Below, piece after piece: positions 23,862 through 34,392 of a DNA stretch of 64,000 nucleotides; position 1 is the stretch's first letter; each line of letters opens with the position of its first letter. This stretch comes from Rotaria sp. Silwood1 (taxonomy: Eukaryota > Rotifera > Eurotatoria > Philodinida > Philodinidae). The translations under genes and the position numbers were made by a program. The notes under the pieces are model-generated. The model searched no databases and was not told where the DNA came from. It was given only the letters and a program-made list of their open reading frames with translations. Location of the stretch: the NCBI GenBank assembly GCA_905250075.1, contig CAJNOP010000101.1, positions 334,570 to 398,569 on the forward strand, given 5' to 3'.

Positions 23862-25292
23862 TTAGAAATATTTGCTTTGTACTCGATGATATCCTCGATT
23901 GAAGATATTGTTTGCGATGTTAATCAGATGAAAGGTCACTAAGACTATTGAATTGATTTCAATGTACGTTTTGACCGTTTCGATCCGTAATGATACTTCT
24001 CCATGTGATTGCATATGGCCAGCATATAATTTGAAGATCACGATAATCAGTCTCATAAATACTGCCTCATTGGTGGATAATGATTTCTCAAGAGTACTTG
24101 ATAATTGTCTAAGACTGTGTCGTGGTCGTTGGCTATCATCATCTACCGCATTTTTTTGTAGTGCACCTTCTTCCCATTTCATTATATCACTTTTACAATA
24201 ATGAGATACGTAATCCGAATGATTGTTATTCATGATTACGTATTGAGGGCTGCATAATTTATCTGGATGAGTTCGTTGTTTATGAGCACTTGCTACTTCT
24301 ATTTCCTTAAAAATATCACTTGGATATCGTTTTACTTCATGTTTTTCTGGGTTATCAGTGAAGAAAGGTTCATATTCGTTGTTTGTTAAACCTATACAAG
24401 AAATATGCCGATTATGTGTAACTCTTCCAATAGTTGCCGCAATTTATTTTTACGTGATTTATCAGGAGTTTTCAATAAGTTCATCAGTATTTTGGGAAAA
24501 AACTATCACAGAGTTGCTCAATACATATAAATTGTGGATGGTTGTGCGGATTAGAATGTGCGTCTGGGTGTGTGGTCTGACAGTATCAGCACATCATCAG
24601 AATTAATAAAGTAGAAACAGCACAAGAAACTCATTAGAGAAAAAAAAAATGTTCTACTAGTCCTCCATGAATGGAATGGAGCTTCTAATGCAAATATTTA
24701 TTCACTGAAGAATTGAATAAAATAGACTTATCTCATATGACGATATAGCTAATGACTTCAATTCATATGTGATTGTATAAGAAGACTTACGTGCAGTTAT
24801 CGTCTGAATTCTAACGCTGAGTGATATCGAATTACGTTGCATTTTCAAATCTAATGGTGAATTGATAAGTAATATATTTAGTTGTTCTAGTTCATGTTTA
24901 CATGTTTTCATGTACTTGTTCACAGAGTTAATTTTTTTAGATTTCCGACAAAGTTCATCTCTTAGTGGGTTCGATGGCGGCTCTTTTCTGACGATATGTC
25001 GAATATCATGAGACAATGATATTTGTTTAGCTTGCTTTGCTACTAGTTGAATTTCAACGACCAAGCAACGTTCCCATTCGTCGATGTTTTCTATTGATGC
25101 ATATTGTTGTGTCTGATACGGATCATTATTCTGCTCAATTATAAACTGTTCCATCTGTTGACTGAGATCCAAACGATGTTGTGCATAATTCTTATCACAA
25201 TAAAACATCTGTTGACATCTTACACATGTCGTTGTGCCTGTTTTTGTACAACATTTAATGAAACAACCTTCACTCTTTGCTTCTAGCATCAT
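23862..25292 (-). CDS. B-box-type zinc-finger protein
   Basis: Two exons, 24791-25292 and 23862-24391, join in phase (CAC/GTAAGT donor, TATAG/GT acceptor, 399-base intron) into 343 residues. Residues 10-39 carry a B-box-like zinc-binding pattern: C10, C14 or C15, C23, C26, C32 and H39 in a CVRCQQMFYC context. A helical region follows with IDEWERCLVVEIQLVAKQ, matching the helix that follows the B-box in bdelloid B-box/NHL proteins. The second exon gives RLTNNEYEPF and a Ser/Arg-rich region, then a hydrophobic stretch near the end (AVFMRLIIVIFKLYAGHM) that could be a membrane segment or a decayed frame. No RING or NHL domain is present. B-box domains mediate protein contacts, often in ubiquitin ligases; the partner here is unknown. 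Confidence 0.65.
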
Positions 25293-25922
25293 GTGAATAT
25301 GTTGATGTCGAGTCTATTGAAGAATAAAGCTAAAAAGAAATATTTGAAAGAACGAAAAGCATCTCAATTACATCGTATCCACAAAGATTACTTAACGACA
25401 GGTAAGCATGGTTGACAAAATTTTACATGTTACAATGAAGAACGAAAACGATAGTGACAGAAAGAAACTGAGAGTAGAAAAACGAGTGCAGGTAATCAAG
25501 CTGCTTTTTTTTTCTTAACTTCGACAAACAATAATGAATCGTGTTGGTGCACTTCTGTGAGGCAACTATTCTGCTATGTAACCGAAATTTCAAAAAAGCA
25601 TCACATTCGAAAAACATTGGAACAGTAATCAAATAAGAATCACACGAATCTAATCAGATAGATTTTCTTTTTTTCTAATCGAATCGATCTGCGGTTTTCG
25701 TATTTTTCCAAGACCAAAGTTCCATTGAAAATAAATAACATATGATGAAAAATGTATTGAAAGATGTTGAAACTTAATTCTTTACAAAGATATAAAGTCA
25801 ATTCAAATTATAATCTATTTAGAAGCATAGTTGTCTAGCTGTAAAAAGAAACAATTATTTTCATGAGCTAAATTACTTTTCAACTTCCGAGTCACAGAAA
25901 AATACACTCATCCGACACAAAA

Positions 25923-26000
25923 GGGTGTGGGTGTGGGTCGGGTGTGAGTGCCGATGGGGTGTGCATGTCTGTGCGAATGTAAGACCCACACCCACACCCA
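25923..26000. repeat. Telomere-like hairpin (10)
   Basis: GGGTGTGGGTGTGGGTCGGG arm, then a centre with GATGGGGTGTGCATGTCTG, then a CCCACACCCACACCCA arm. Located between the B-box gene and the NHL pseudogene. Nothing else is supported in 25293-26242. Confidence 0.7.
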
Positions 26001-27050
26001 GCTCAGCCAGAAACTGCTCTGGTATATGTGGCACATGGTCGGGCTTTCATCAAACTCATTGGTACGCCCGAATGAGTGTGGATGATATGAGACTGTCCCG
26101 CACATGCGCGAGCTTCACCCTCACCAAGGCACCATCAGGTTAGTTACTGATCTTGCACGCTTGAATGGAATAAAAATCAAATTCATTCATGACTGTTTAT
26201 TTCATAGCAAGCGAAAGAAAAAAATAAACAATGTTCACACGCTTATTCGATAGAAAATCGTTGAACTCGATGATACCACCAATCAACAACATACAGATTT
26301 CCCTCACGATCGTAGGATAAACCGATGGGATGGTAAAACTGATCTGCTCCTTGTCCGTACCCATTTCCATCCACAATGATAGTGCCCTGTTTTGCTTCTT
26401 TAGGCCAACGTACTATTCGATTATTCTCGCTGTCTATCACATAGAGGGTGCCCCATGCATCGACGAACAGTGCTTGAGGATACGACAATTGTGTCAGAGC
26501 ATTTCCATCGCCTTAATCTCCAGCGACTACAGTTCCTTCCATTGCATCTCTATCCCATTTCATCACACGATGATTGTCTCTGTCTGTTATGTACACAGAC
26601 AGTTGTCGATCGACAAAGATGTACATCGGCCTGCTGAGTTGATTGAGACCATCACCATATTGATTGCCACCAGCTACGAGAGTTCCATTCTTGTCTCCCA
26701 TTTGAAATCGTCTGACTTCATGTTTTACGGTGTCAGAAATATAAAGATTTCTCTAATCATCCATGGCCAATCCCCCACATTTGATATTATCGACGATGAT
26801 TTCTCCTTGAGTGGTGCCACTATGACGAGATCACCGTACGACTCGTCGATTCCATTCATCACAGATAATGAGACTATTCGCCTCTTTGTCGATCAGCACA
26901 TCTGTTGGACCACGCAATTGATTCAATTGATTTCCTTTGCCATAGCCACCAGCTACTGCTTGTCCATTTGTATCACCCATTTTCCATTGGACAACACGCG
27001 CATTACTTCAGTCAGCGATGACCATCGTTAGATCATCATCAACAAAGATC

Positions 27051-27150
27051 NNNNNNNNNNNNNNNNNNNNNNNNNNNNNNNNNNNNNNNNNNNNNNNNNN
27101 NNNNNNNNNNNNNNNNNNNNNNNNNNNNNNNNNNNNNNNNNNNNNNNNNN
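27051..27150. other. Assembly gap of 100 N
   Basis: Placeholder-length gap immediately upstream, in transcription sense, of the NHL repeats. It may hide repeats or the junction with the linker exon. Confidence 0.99.
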
Positions 27151-27253
27151 TTAATAGAGCATCTAGATCCATTAAGGCAGCGTCTTGAAGCTAAGGAGGT
27201 AATATAGGATGCAAAGCATAGGAACTAGAGTGCTATAGGTGGGCTCTGCAATG

Positions 27254-27330
27254 CGGGTGTGGGTGAGTATGGATATGGATGCAGATGTGAGCTAAGTCAA
27301 CAACTACACTCACTCCCATCCCCACACCCA
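27254..27330. repeat. Telomere-like hairpin (11)
   Basis: GGGTGTGGGTGAGTATGGAT arm, a short centre (AGCTAAGTCAACAAC) and a CACTCCCATCCCCACACCC arm. It lies in an intron or gap-flanking part of the NHL pseudogene. Confidence 0.65.
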
Positions 27331-28180
27331 AAAAGCATCGTAATATGTTCGAAAGCTGCTTTTCTTGCACAATCTTCATGACGTTTTTTGGGCTAGATCT
27401 TTAGAATACAATTCATACTCACAGCATCTTATAACATAGTTTTTTTAAATTCAAATGAAGCATTTGCCGTAAAAGGGTACACTATGTAATGGTAGTGTTA
27501 AACGAAAAGAAGAAACGGATTTCGGTTTCTAAATACCAACAAACAAAAAGGAAATTTCGTGAATGACAAAATAATCATTCATATTATAAGATCACAGATC
27601 GCCTCAGTGGAACCTTCAGCTAGTCGTAGAGTATCAATACATACAAAATAAACATGTGTAGCTGATTAAAGATTAGTATTTAATAAGCTAAAGAAGTGCT
27701 AGTCTAAAGCTTACCTAGCTGCTGAGTTATGACTATAGTTGTAGTTGTCAGTGGCGTTGGTGTTGTGGTTGTACTATTCGTCACTATAAAACATAGCAGA
27801 ATATTTGTGTAAATGGAGCAAATAAATTTAGATCTACGATAAAATGCGATATAGAGCTCGATGCACTGAAGTTTTTGATGAAGTTAATGCAGAGTTTTCA
27901 AATCGAATGGGGCTGAGTCGAATACTGAAAAACCGATTAGATTTTCAGTGTCATCTTTCATGATTTTGTGAAATCCTGCGTATACAGTAGAGGCTTGTTA
28001 GGTAGGGAAAAAGTTCTCTCCTCTAAAATCCCTATTATGATTTTTCTGCCTTCTATCGCAAATCTTGAGCTATTCATCGAGAAGAATTAAAAAGAGGAAA
28101 ATCCAATAGACATATAGCTGATGCCAGTGCTTTTGATAATAAATGAAAAGCTTGTCCTGGCCAAACTCATCATTCATGTT

Positions 28181-28252
28181 GTGGATGAGATGTAGATGTG
28201 GACATGGATGGATGGAGAAAAGTCTTATACTCACATCTTACACCCATACCCT
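28181..28252. repeat. Telomere-like hairpin (12)
   Basis: Degenerate GTGGATGAGATGTAGATGTG arm, a TGGAGAAAAGTC loop and a CACATCTTACACCCATACCC arm. Located inside the first intron of the NHL pseudogene. Confidence 0.6.
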
Positions 28253-28423
28253 TCTGCATCTTAATTATAGACTTTTTCTTGATACTTCTGTATTTTGTTA
28301 ATATTGGGCATAGAATTAAAAGTAACAAGAACATGGAATCTGAACAGCTATCAAATCAAAAGAAAAATCAGAGAAGCAGGAAGTGCATCAACAAATCAAA
28401 GTTTCATCGATACACTAGCACAC

Positions 28424-29467
28424 CATAGTGAAGGTATTCATCAAGAGACTACTCAAAAAGTACTCATAGGTTTCGAGTACTCACCGTGTACATTTGAGTG
28501 TTTCGGGAGTACTCGTAATCCAGTTTTTGTCTATTTCAGTGATTTTTTGTAAAATATTAATAGTTCTATATTCTGCTCAGTACTGTTATGCTATATCCAT
28601 TTTATTTAATTATAGCATTAACTATAAATCACAGGTATATTATGAAAATTTGAGAAATGAAATATGTCATGTTATGTTTATAATTGTTTAAATAGTGTAT
28701 AGAGACGAACTTTTCATCTTGAGAAAGTGAAGAAACACAAAAAGAAAACATCTATCGAGAACATCACAACACTACTACAAAGAAATGAGGAAAAAATTAT
28801 TCATGAAATTAAGATATGTCATCACACTAAACATATAGTACTGATCATTAAGAAAAAAAACTAACAGACATTTTTCACCGAAACCTAGATTTCACTTAGT
28901 AAAGTACAAAAAATGAATAATCAATAAATACAGTGTTTTTTAGTATGATGCATCTATCCTCACAATATAGAAGTCTGATTAGTTTGTAGCAAAATTTATT
29001 ATTCATCTTTTTTTTTTCATTAATTTTCACCATTAATCTAAAAATACTGCGTATTAATTTATAAAGAAATATCATCTAAAAATTTGGGCAATGAAATTCA
29101 ACGAATTTCGATTTATATATTTACAAATATATTTAGTCATACTCTAGAAATGAACATTTGAAAATAAAAAGTCGTTTTTCTATTCTTTAGAAATCCACTC
29201 TTTGAAGCAGTATCAGTGACTCATCAGAAGAGAATGAAACATAGAATAGATAAGTCATTAAAATAGTTCTTCTCTATTTTTTATTTAATTAAATTATTGT
29301 TCTTTTTTTTACATATTTTCATTTCATTTTTGTATAGGCTAGTGCATTAGTGTTTTGTTAAATATTTTCACTAGATAAGAAGATGAGTACTTCGTTGAGT
29401 AGTCGCGTGACTAAATTGAGCACTCATGCTAGCAAGTTGTACTCACATGATGAGTATTTTCACTAGG
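28424..29467. mobile_element. Probable DNA-transposon relic in an intron
   Basis: The left end (CATAGTGAAGGTATTCATCA) resembles the reverse complement of the right end (CCTAGTGAAAATACTCATCA), 16 of 20 bases. Both ends carry further GAGTACTC-like motifs in opposite orientation. The interior is AT-rich without a transposase. No target duplication was recognised, so the boundaries are approximate. Confidence 0.35.
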
Positions 29468-30050
29468 ACATTGCCAGAACTATGAAGCAAGTAAATACAG
29501 TATTATAAGGCAACAACAAAATATACTTCTATTTCATTTGCATCACACTGAGAAGAATATACCTGTGAACATGGACGTTGTCATTCTTATTGTTTCTATG
29601 AATGTTGTACCTGGTATTGTTCCCAGTGTCGTTTTTTCTATTGTGTCCCTTTTTCTTGTTAAAACAATTGCTAATGTGATAGCAACAGCTACTGCTATCA
29701 AAATAGCAACAATAATAGCAAAGAACATGCGCTTCAACATGCTTTTTGTAGGAACTACACGTCTAAACTAATTATCTCTTTCTATTAATAACCAATGTGA
29801 AGAATATACATACAATATTGTTGTTGGAACCGTTTATGCTTTATAATGATATCTGAAATCACCGACGTGTGCAAAATAGTCAAAGGGAGGAAAGAACGTT
29901 TTATTTTAAGGAAATACTAGTACTAAAACAGCAAGTCTTCATACATATTTTCTATCTGGCTGTAATCGATATGGATAAGCTAATAATATCTTTATATATA
30001 CGTAAATATCATCCTGCTTTTGTGATGTAAATCGATTTCGTTGATTTAAA

Positions 30051-30076
30051 TAAATATATATATATATATATATATA
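30051..30076. repeat. (TA)n microsatellite
   Basis: Uninterrupted TA dinucleotides in the region upstream of the NHL pseudogene's first exon. Confidence 0.8.
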
Positions 30077-30622
30077 AGCGAAAGGACGTTATGTATTTAC
30101 TTTTGGAATTTGTTTTATATAATAACTGACAAGACAGGTTTATTTTTCGTGCCTAGTATGGAACAAGATCAAGTCTGCTTTAGCTGAATATTCTTTCGAT
30201 TTTGATAATATTTGTTTTGTATTACATATCAAGTGATTTGATGAAAGCTCAGAGTTTCATTGACTTATACCGTAGAGGACTCATTAATCTTCAGTGGTGT
30301 CAAATTTGAATTCAATTATTCCTTCAGTGGAATGTTCTCGTCGTACCCTCATTGAGAGAGATATCCTATGTTACAATTTCTATGATATTCTCATCAAGAG
30401 ATTGTTCGAATAGTTTGATTCTCAATCCTAAAAGGATGAGTCGTCATAGCGGAAATTTCTCGTTTATTCACTCTCTCGAGAAAGCATGAATAATCGTGAA
30501 TATGCATTATCGAGCGCGATTGAGCTATCTTGAGAGTGTGAGGGTGAAGGTGAGCATGAAAATATAGCAATCACTGTCGCGATTCCATCTCAAGAACAAG
30601 AATCATCAAATGGTATGTAATA

Positions 30623-31412
30623 CAGGGTTGTGCATAACCTTTTGCTAGGGGGGTAGCGCCATTATTTCAAGTTGAATACTTAATGAAATTTATACCAAAT
30701 TAAAGAGCGTCGAAAACTGGGTTTCTTAGTACTAAATAGTAAGGGTTATCAAAATATGTTAATGTCGAACTTACGAAATTTTCGGAAATTTTATGCTTTT
30801 TTTAGCATAAAGATTAAGGCACCGGCAATTTTTTATAGGTAAGAAAAATACTCGATTTTTTCAATAAAATTAGGTTTTTTCATTATTTTTACTAGCAAAG
30901 ACGCTTCGAGATATACTCGTCAGACGCAGTTTTTCACGCTGCACCGGAGGAGTATATTTCGAAGTGTCTTTATCAATAAAAATAATGAAAAGAGCTAATT
31001 TCATTGAAAAAATCAAGTGTTTTTCTTCCATATAAAAAAAACGAGTTTCTAGAGATTTTTTAGGGTTTTACAAGTAATTTTTTTAATTTTTTATCTGAAA
31101 CAAATGGCTTAAAAAATTTCTGATATGTACAGTTTTGTAGAGCTCGACGAGCTCTATCGAACCATATAAAAATATCAAAAGAAAATATCTTACTCTATAT
31201 TTGAATTGGTGGTGCCTTCATTTTCTATGGTAAAAAAAGCATAAAATTTCCGAAAATTTCGTAAGTTCCACATTAAAATATTTTGAAAACTCTTACTATT
31301 TAGTACTAATAAATCCATTTTTCAACGCTCTTTAATTTGGTATAAAATTCATTAGGTATTCAACTTGAAATAGTGGCGCTACCCCCCTAGCAAAAGGTTA
31401 TGCACAACCCTA
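30623..31412. mobile_element. Tc1/mariner-like foldback MITE
   Basis: The left end starts CAGGGTTGTGCATAACC and the right end is GGTTATGCACAACCCTA, mirrored except for the outermost base. TA lies at both flanks (30621-30622 and 31413-31414), the usual Tc1/mariner target. The arms continue inward for more than 150 bases with high similarity, and a second inverted pair flanks the centre near 30940. The whole 790-base element could therefore fold on itself. It has no transposase. Confidence 0.75.
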
Positions 31413-31867
31413 TATATCTGCATAAATATTTAAGCATATCTTAAATGAAAAGAAATCTTCTAAACAGAAGACAATTTCTAATATGAAGAATTTAAATAAA
31501 AGCAGCAGATAGCCAAAACTTTCATGTGAGGGTGGGATGAAGGTGAGTCTAGCTACCATATTACCAGGTAATTCGATGTCTGTTAGATGTTGAATGAGAA
31601 GGTTGATGCTTTCGTAAGGATAGACGTGATTATGATCTGAAATATCAAGAACTTAGGTTCAAAAATTGATATGTTTGATATCACTGATTTGATTTTAAAG
31701 GAAGGATGGATTTTGAAAATGATAGAGGATTGATACATTCAAAGATGAATAAGGACGATAGAAATGTATGCTTGTGAGAAAAGTGTCTCTGTGAAAAATG
31801 AATGTTCGATACGAAGAGATTGTATTTGATTAATTAGCGTTAGTAATTTTTGCTCAATATCATATAG

Positions 31868-31973
31868 TGCATGTGAGTGTGAGTATGGATCTGGATCAGG
31901 GTCTGGATGTAGGTGTAGGGCATGGATGTTAGTGACTCGTAGAAGAAGAACACTTATATCCATATCCACCCTC
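31868..31973. repeat. Telomere-like hairpin (13)
   Basis: Diverged GTGAGTGTGAGTATGGATC-type arm, a GTAGAAGAAGAAC loop and a CACTTATATCCATATCCACCC arm. Just downstream of the ART-TPR gene's stop. Confidence 0.55.
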
Positions 31974-32091
31974 AGGAAACCAATACGGAAAACTCATATT
32001 CAATCTACAACTTATAGCACGCAGATATATTTTAATTGTTTCTTCCTTTTGTGTGCTTCTGTTTATTTTCTTGTTTAACAACAAAAAACAA

Positions 32092-34392
32092 TTAGATTTT
32101 CTTTTCTACATCTTCAATGGTTTCTTTGATGAATGCAATATATGGATGCGTTGGAGATAGTGATTTTTTCCAGATTTGTTGAGCTTTTCTGTAAAACAAA
32201 AGTGCTTTCGAATACCTGCCCATGCTTTCATACACCAGACCGATGTTATTGTAGGAAGTAGCCAAATCGAGATGATTCGATGGTAGAGCTATTTTCCGGA
32301 TTTCAAGTGATCGTTCGTACGATGAAAGTGCTTTTGAGTACTCGCCAATGTTATAATATACTGCACCGATGTTGTTGTAGGAACCAGCTAATTCAGGATG
32401 ATTCGGAGGGAGAGCTATTTTCTGGATTTTAAGTGATTGTTCGTACCATGAAAATGCTTCTGAGTACTCGCCCATGTTATTATACACATTTCCGATGTTA
32501 TTACAAGAAGAAGCCAAGTCAGGATGATTTGGAGGGAGAGTGTTCTCGATAATCTCCAGATCCTTTTCGTGATATGAAAGTGCTTTCGAATACTCACCCG
32601 TATTATTATACACATTACCAATGTTGTTGTAGGTAGTAGCCAGGGCTAGATGATTCGGAGGGAGAGTTTTCTTCTGAATTTCAAGTGATCGTTCGTACGA
32701 TGAAAGTGCTTTTGAGTACTGACCCATGTTAATATACATATTACCGATATTGTTGAAGGAAATAGTCAGGTCGAGATGATTCGAAGGAAGAGCTTTTTTT
32801 TGGATTTTAAGTGATCGTTCGTACGATGACAATGCTTTGGAATACTCGCCCATGTTATGATATATATTGCCAATGTTGTTGTAGGAAATAGCTAAGTCGG
32901 GATGATTGAAAGGGAGAGTTTCTTCGTTGATCTTCAGTGATTTTTCGTAATGTGAAAGTGCTTTTGAGTACTCACCCATATTTCTATACATCCTGCCAAG
33001 TTGCTGATTGTAATCCGATATCTCTTCATTAGAAGATGTCTTTTCGAGAAGGATTTTATAGAGTTGTTCTGCTTTTGTAGGCTCACCAAGTTGAATAAGT
33101 ATATGACCCAGTCGTGACCATCCTGTTGAACAACTGAACTCTTCGCGTAGGGATGACGTAATTTTGTCTAATTCGGGATTGTCATTACCCACAAGAGTGA
33201 GATTAACTTGCCATAGGCGATCAGTATGATCATCGGGGATTGGTTGAATGTGATCGATACGAAATATTGTATGTGTTGTAAAAAGTATTTCTGTATCATT
33301 AATTTCGTAGAATCCTTCCCTGCTGATATCGACGTAAGGAATTGATGAATTTGAAGATATGGTCGGGTCAATAGTCATTATGAAGAGAATGCCAACCATA
33401 TTAGAATTTGTAGCCGCTCCTTCTCGAGCCAATTGAAGGGACACCTGACGATTCTCACTCGTTAAAAGAAAATTATTGAAAGACATTAAGCCATCTTCGG
33501 TTTTCTTCATTTTTTCAAAAACTTCAACTGACAAACCTTGTCCACGAAAAACTGTGAACGTTGTCGTAATCTTCTTGTTAGATTGTTGTTCTTGATATAA
33601 ATTGTCAATATATTGATGCAAATCTCGAATAAAAAAACCCAATCTGAGTACAATATCGACATCCATGAGTCGGAGACCACAATTGAGCACCGAATTCATA
33701 AAAAATGGTGCCGTATACCACCATATTGGTGTATGGTCATGATACTCTTGTTCGACCTTCGCAATTTCGTCTTCATCAATGTCATTTTGAAGACGACAGT
33801 ATTCCGCGAGTTCTTTGATCAATTTTGTGTCGTCATCTTCGATATCCAAGAATATTTCTTTTAACAATTGTGTATACATAAATAAAGTATCAATACCATT
33901 AAAACAAATCGGAATCATAGCTCGATCACAATTTTCTCGATCGACTTGTAATGCATCACATATTGGTTCGATGCTTGTATGTACACCTTTTACTTTTTGT
34001 ATTTTTCTGGCCCATTGTTCATGAACCTCTCGATTGCCACAAAACACATAAATTGATTCCAATCGCGGCCATGCTTCAATTTCTGGTACGATTTGCTGTC
34101 CCAATGAACCAGATACGATCATAAATATCTTTTCTTTTTTTATTGCATTGAGAAAAACAATGCCTTCTTGAACATTTGTAAATGTTGCGATGGATGCCAC
34201 AGTTTTTCGAAGATGTTGTAATGATTTTTTGAAATCTTCATCAGATTCATCAAAATTGGCGTCGAACCATACTAACACGTAATTCTGTATCACCCGACGC
34301 ACATGTTGGGACAGCTCACCGACACGACTGGTGGTGGTAGCCATCGCTGCTGCTCCACTAGCAGTAGTTTTTGTCGATTTCGATTTGCTCAT
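32092..34392 (-). CDS. ADP-ribosyltransferase with TPR array
   Basis: Intronless, 766 residues. Residues about 36-150 are a receiver-like alpha/beta region common in bdelloid relatives (YVLVWFDANFDES, IFMIVSGSLGQQIVPEIE, SIYVFCGN). Residues about 220-400 resemble an arginine-type mono-ADP-ribosyltransferase: R283 in VFRGQ, a serine element (SFNNFLLTS, 304-312) and the acidic motif NDTEILF, where D366-T-E368 stands in place of the usual ExE. Residues about 420-750 hold roughly eight TPRs of 42 residues (YNNIGNVYNNMGEYSKALS, PPNHP spacers) like kinesin light chain. ART domains transfer ADP-ribose from NAD to proteins, and the TPRs probably choose the partner. Asp for the first Glu may weaken activity or shift the target residue; E368 is retained. 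The single exon is typical of this bdelloid family. Confidence 0.88.
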   Translation of the reverse strand: MSKSKSTKTTASGAAAMATTTSRVGELSQHVRRVIQNYVLVWFDANFDESDEDFKKSLQHLRKTVASIATFTNVQEGIVFLNAIKKEKIFMIVSGSLGQQIVPEIEAWPRLESIYVFCGNREVHEQWARKIQKVKGVHTSIEPICDALQVDRENCDRAMIPICFNGIDTLFMYTQLLKEIFLDIEDDDTKLIKELAEYCRLQNDIDEDEIAKVEQEYHDHTPIWWYTAPFFMNSVLNCGLRLMDVDIVLRLGFFIRDLHQYIDNLYQEQQSNKKITTTFTVFRGQGLSVEVFEKMKKTEDGLMSFNNFLLTSENRQVSLQLAREGAATNSNMVGILFIMTIDPTISSNSSIPYVDISREGFYEINDTEILFTTHTIFRIDHIQPIPDDHTDRLWQVNLTLVGNDNPELDKITSSLREEFSCSTGWSRLGHILIQLGEPTKAEQLYKILLEKTSSNEEISDYNQQLGRMYRNMGEYSKALSHYEKSLKINEETLPFNHPDLAISYNNIGNIYHNMGEYSKALSSYERSLKIQKKALPSNHLDLTISFNNIGNMYINMGQYSKALSSYERSLEIQKKTLPPNHLALATTYNNIGNVYNNTGEYSKALSYHEKDLEIIENTLPPNHPDLASSCNNIGNVYNNMGEYSEAFSWYEQSLKIQKIALPPNHPELAGSYNNIGAVYYNIGEYSKALSSYERSLEIRKIALPSNHLDLATSYNNIGLVYESMGRYSKALLFYRKAQQIWKKSLSPTHPYIAFIKETIEDVEKKI
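32143..33012 (-). repeat. Tandem 126-base repeats encoding TPRs
   Basis: Seven consecutive near-copies of a 126-base unit within the ART-TPR gene (residues 461-750). Similarity between neighbouring copies suggests recent duplication or conversion of units. Unit number could vary between alleles. Confidence 0.8.

Larger units (their letters stand above)
26243..29740 (-). pseudogene. Membrane-anchored NHL-repeat protein, decayed
   Basis: Exon 1 (29563-29740, ATG 29740) encodes a basic start and a long hydrophobic segment (FFAIIVAILIAVAVAITLAI) followed by RKR, a signal anchor. Exon 2 (27715-27783) encodes a Thr-rich linker (VTNSTTTTPTPLTTTT); phases match across the 1.78-kb intron. The region 26243-27050 reads as consecutive NHL repeats, for example LYVIDSENNRIVRWP, VYITDRDNHRVMKW and NLYVVDWWYHRVQRF, which build a beta-propeller. 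This region has four in-frame stops: TGA (about 27010), TGA (about 26835), TAG (26753-26755) and TAA (26513-26515). Two fall where Trp (TGG) is expected. A 100-N gap (27051-27150) hides the exon boundary. Anchor, Thr-rich stalk and NHL propeller is a familiar bdelloid layout. The intron contains a telomere-like hairpin and a probable transposon relic. Confidence 0.75.

Noticed and set aside
26501-27020. Stop-codon read-through or TGA-as-Trp recoding in the NHL gene
   Set aside because: TAG and TAA also occur in frame and other genes here use standard stops, so decay is the simpler reading.
26330-27031. Plus-strand open frame of 233 residues opposite the NHL repeats
   Set aside because: It is the antisense shadow of the NHL region. 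The repeat motifs are read on the minus strand.
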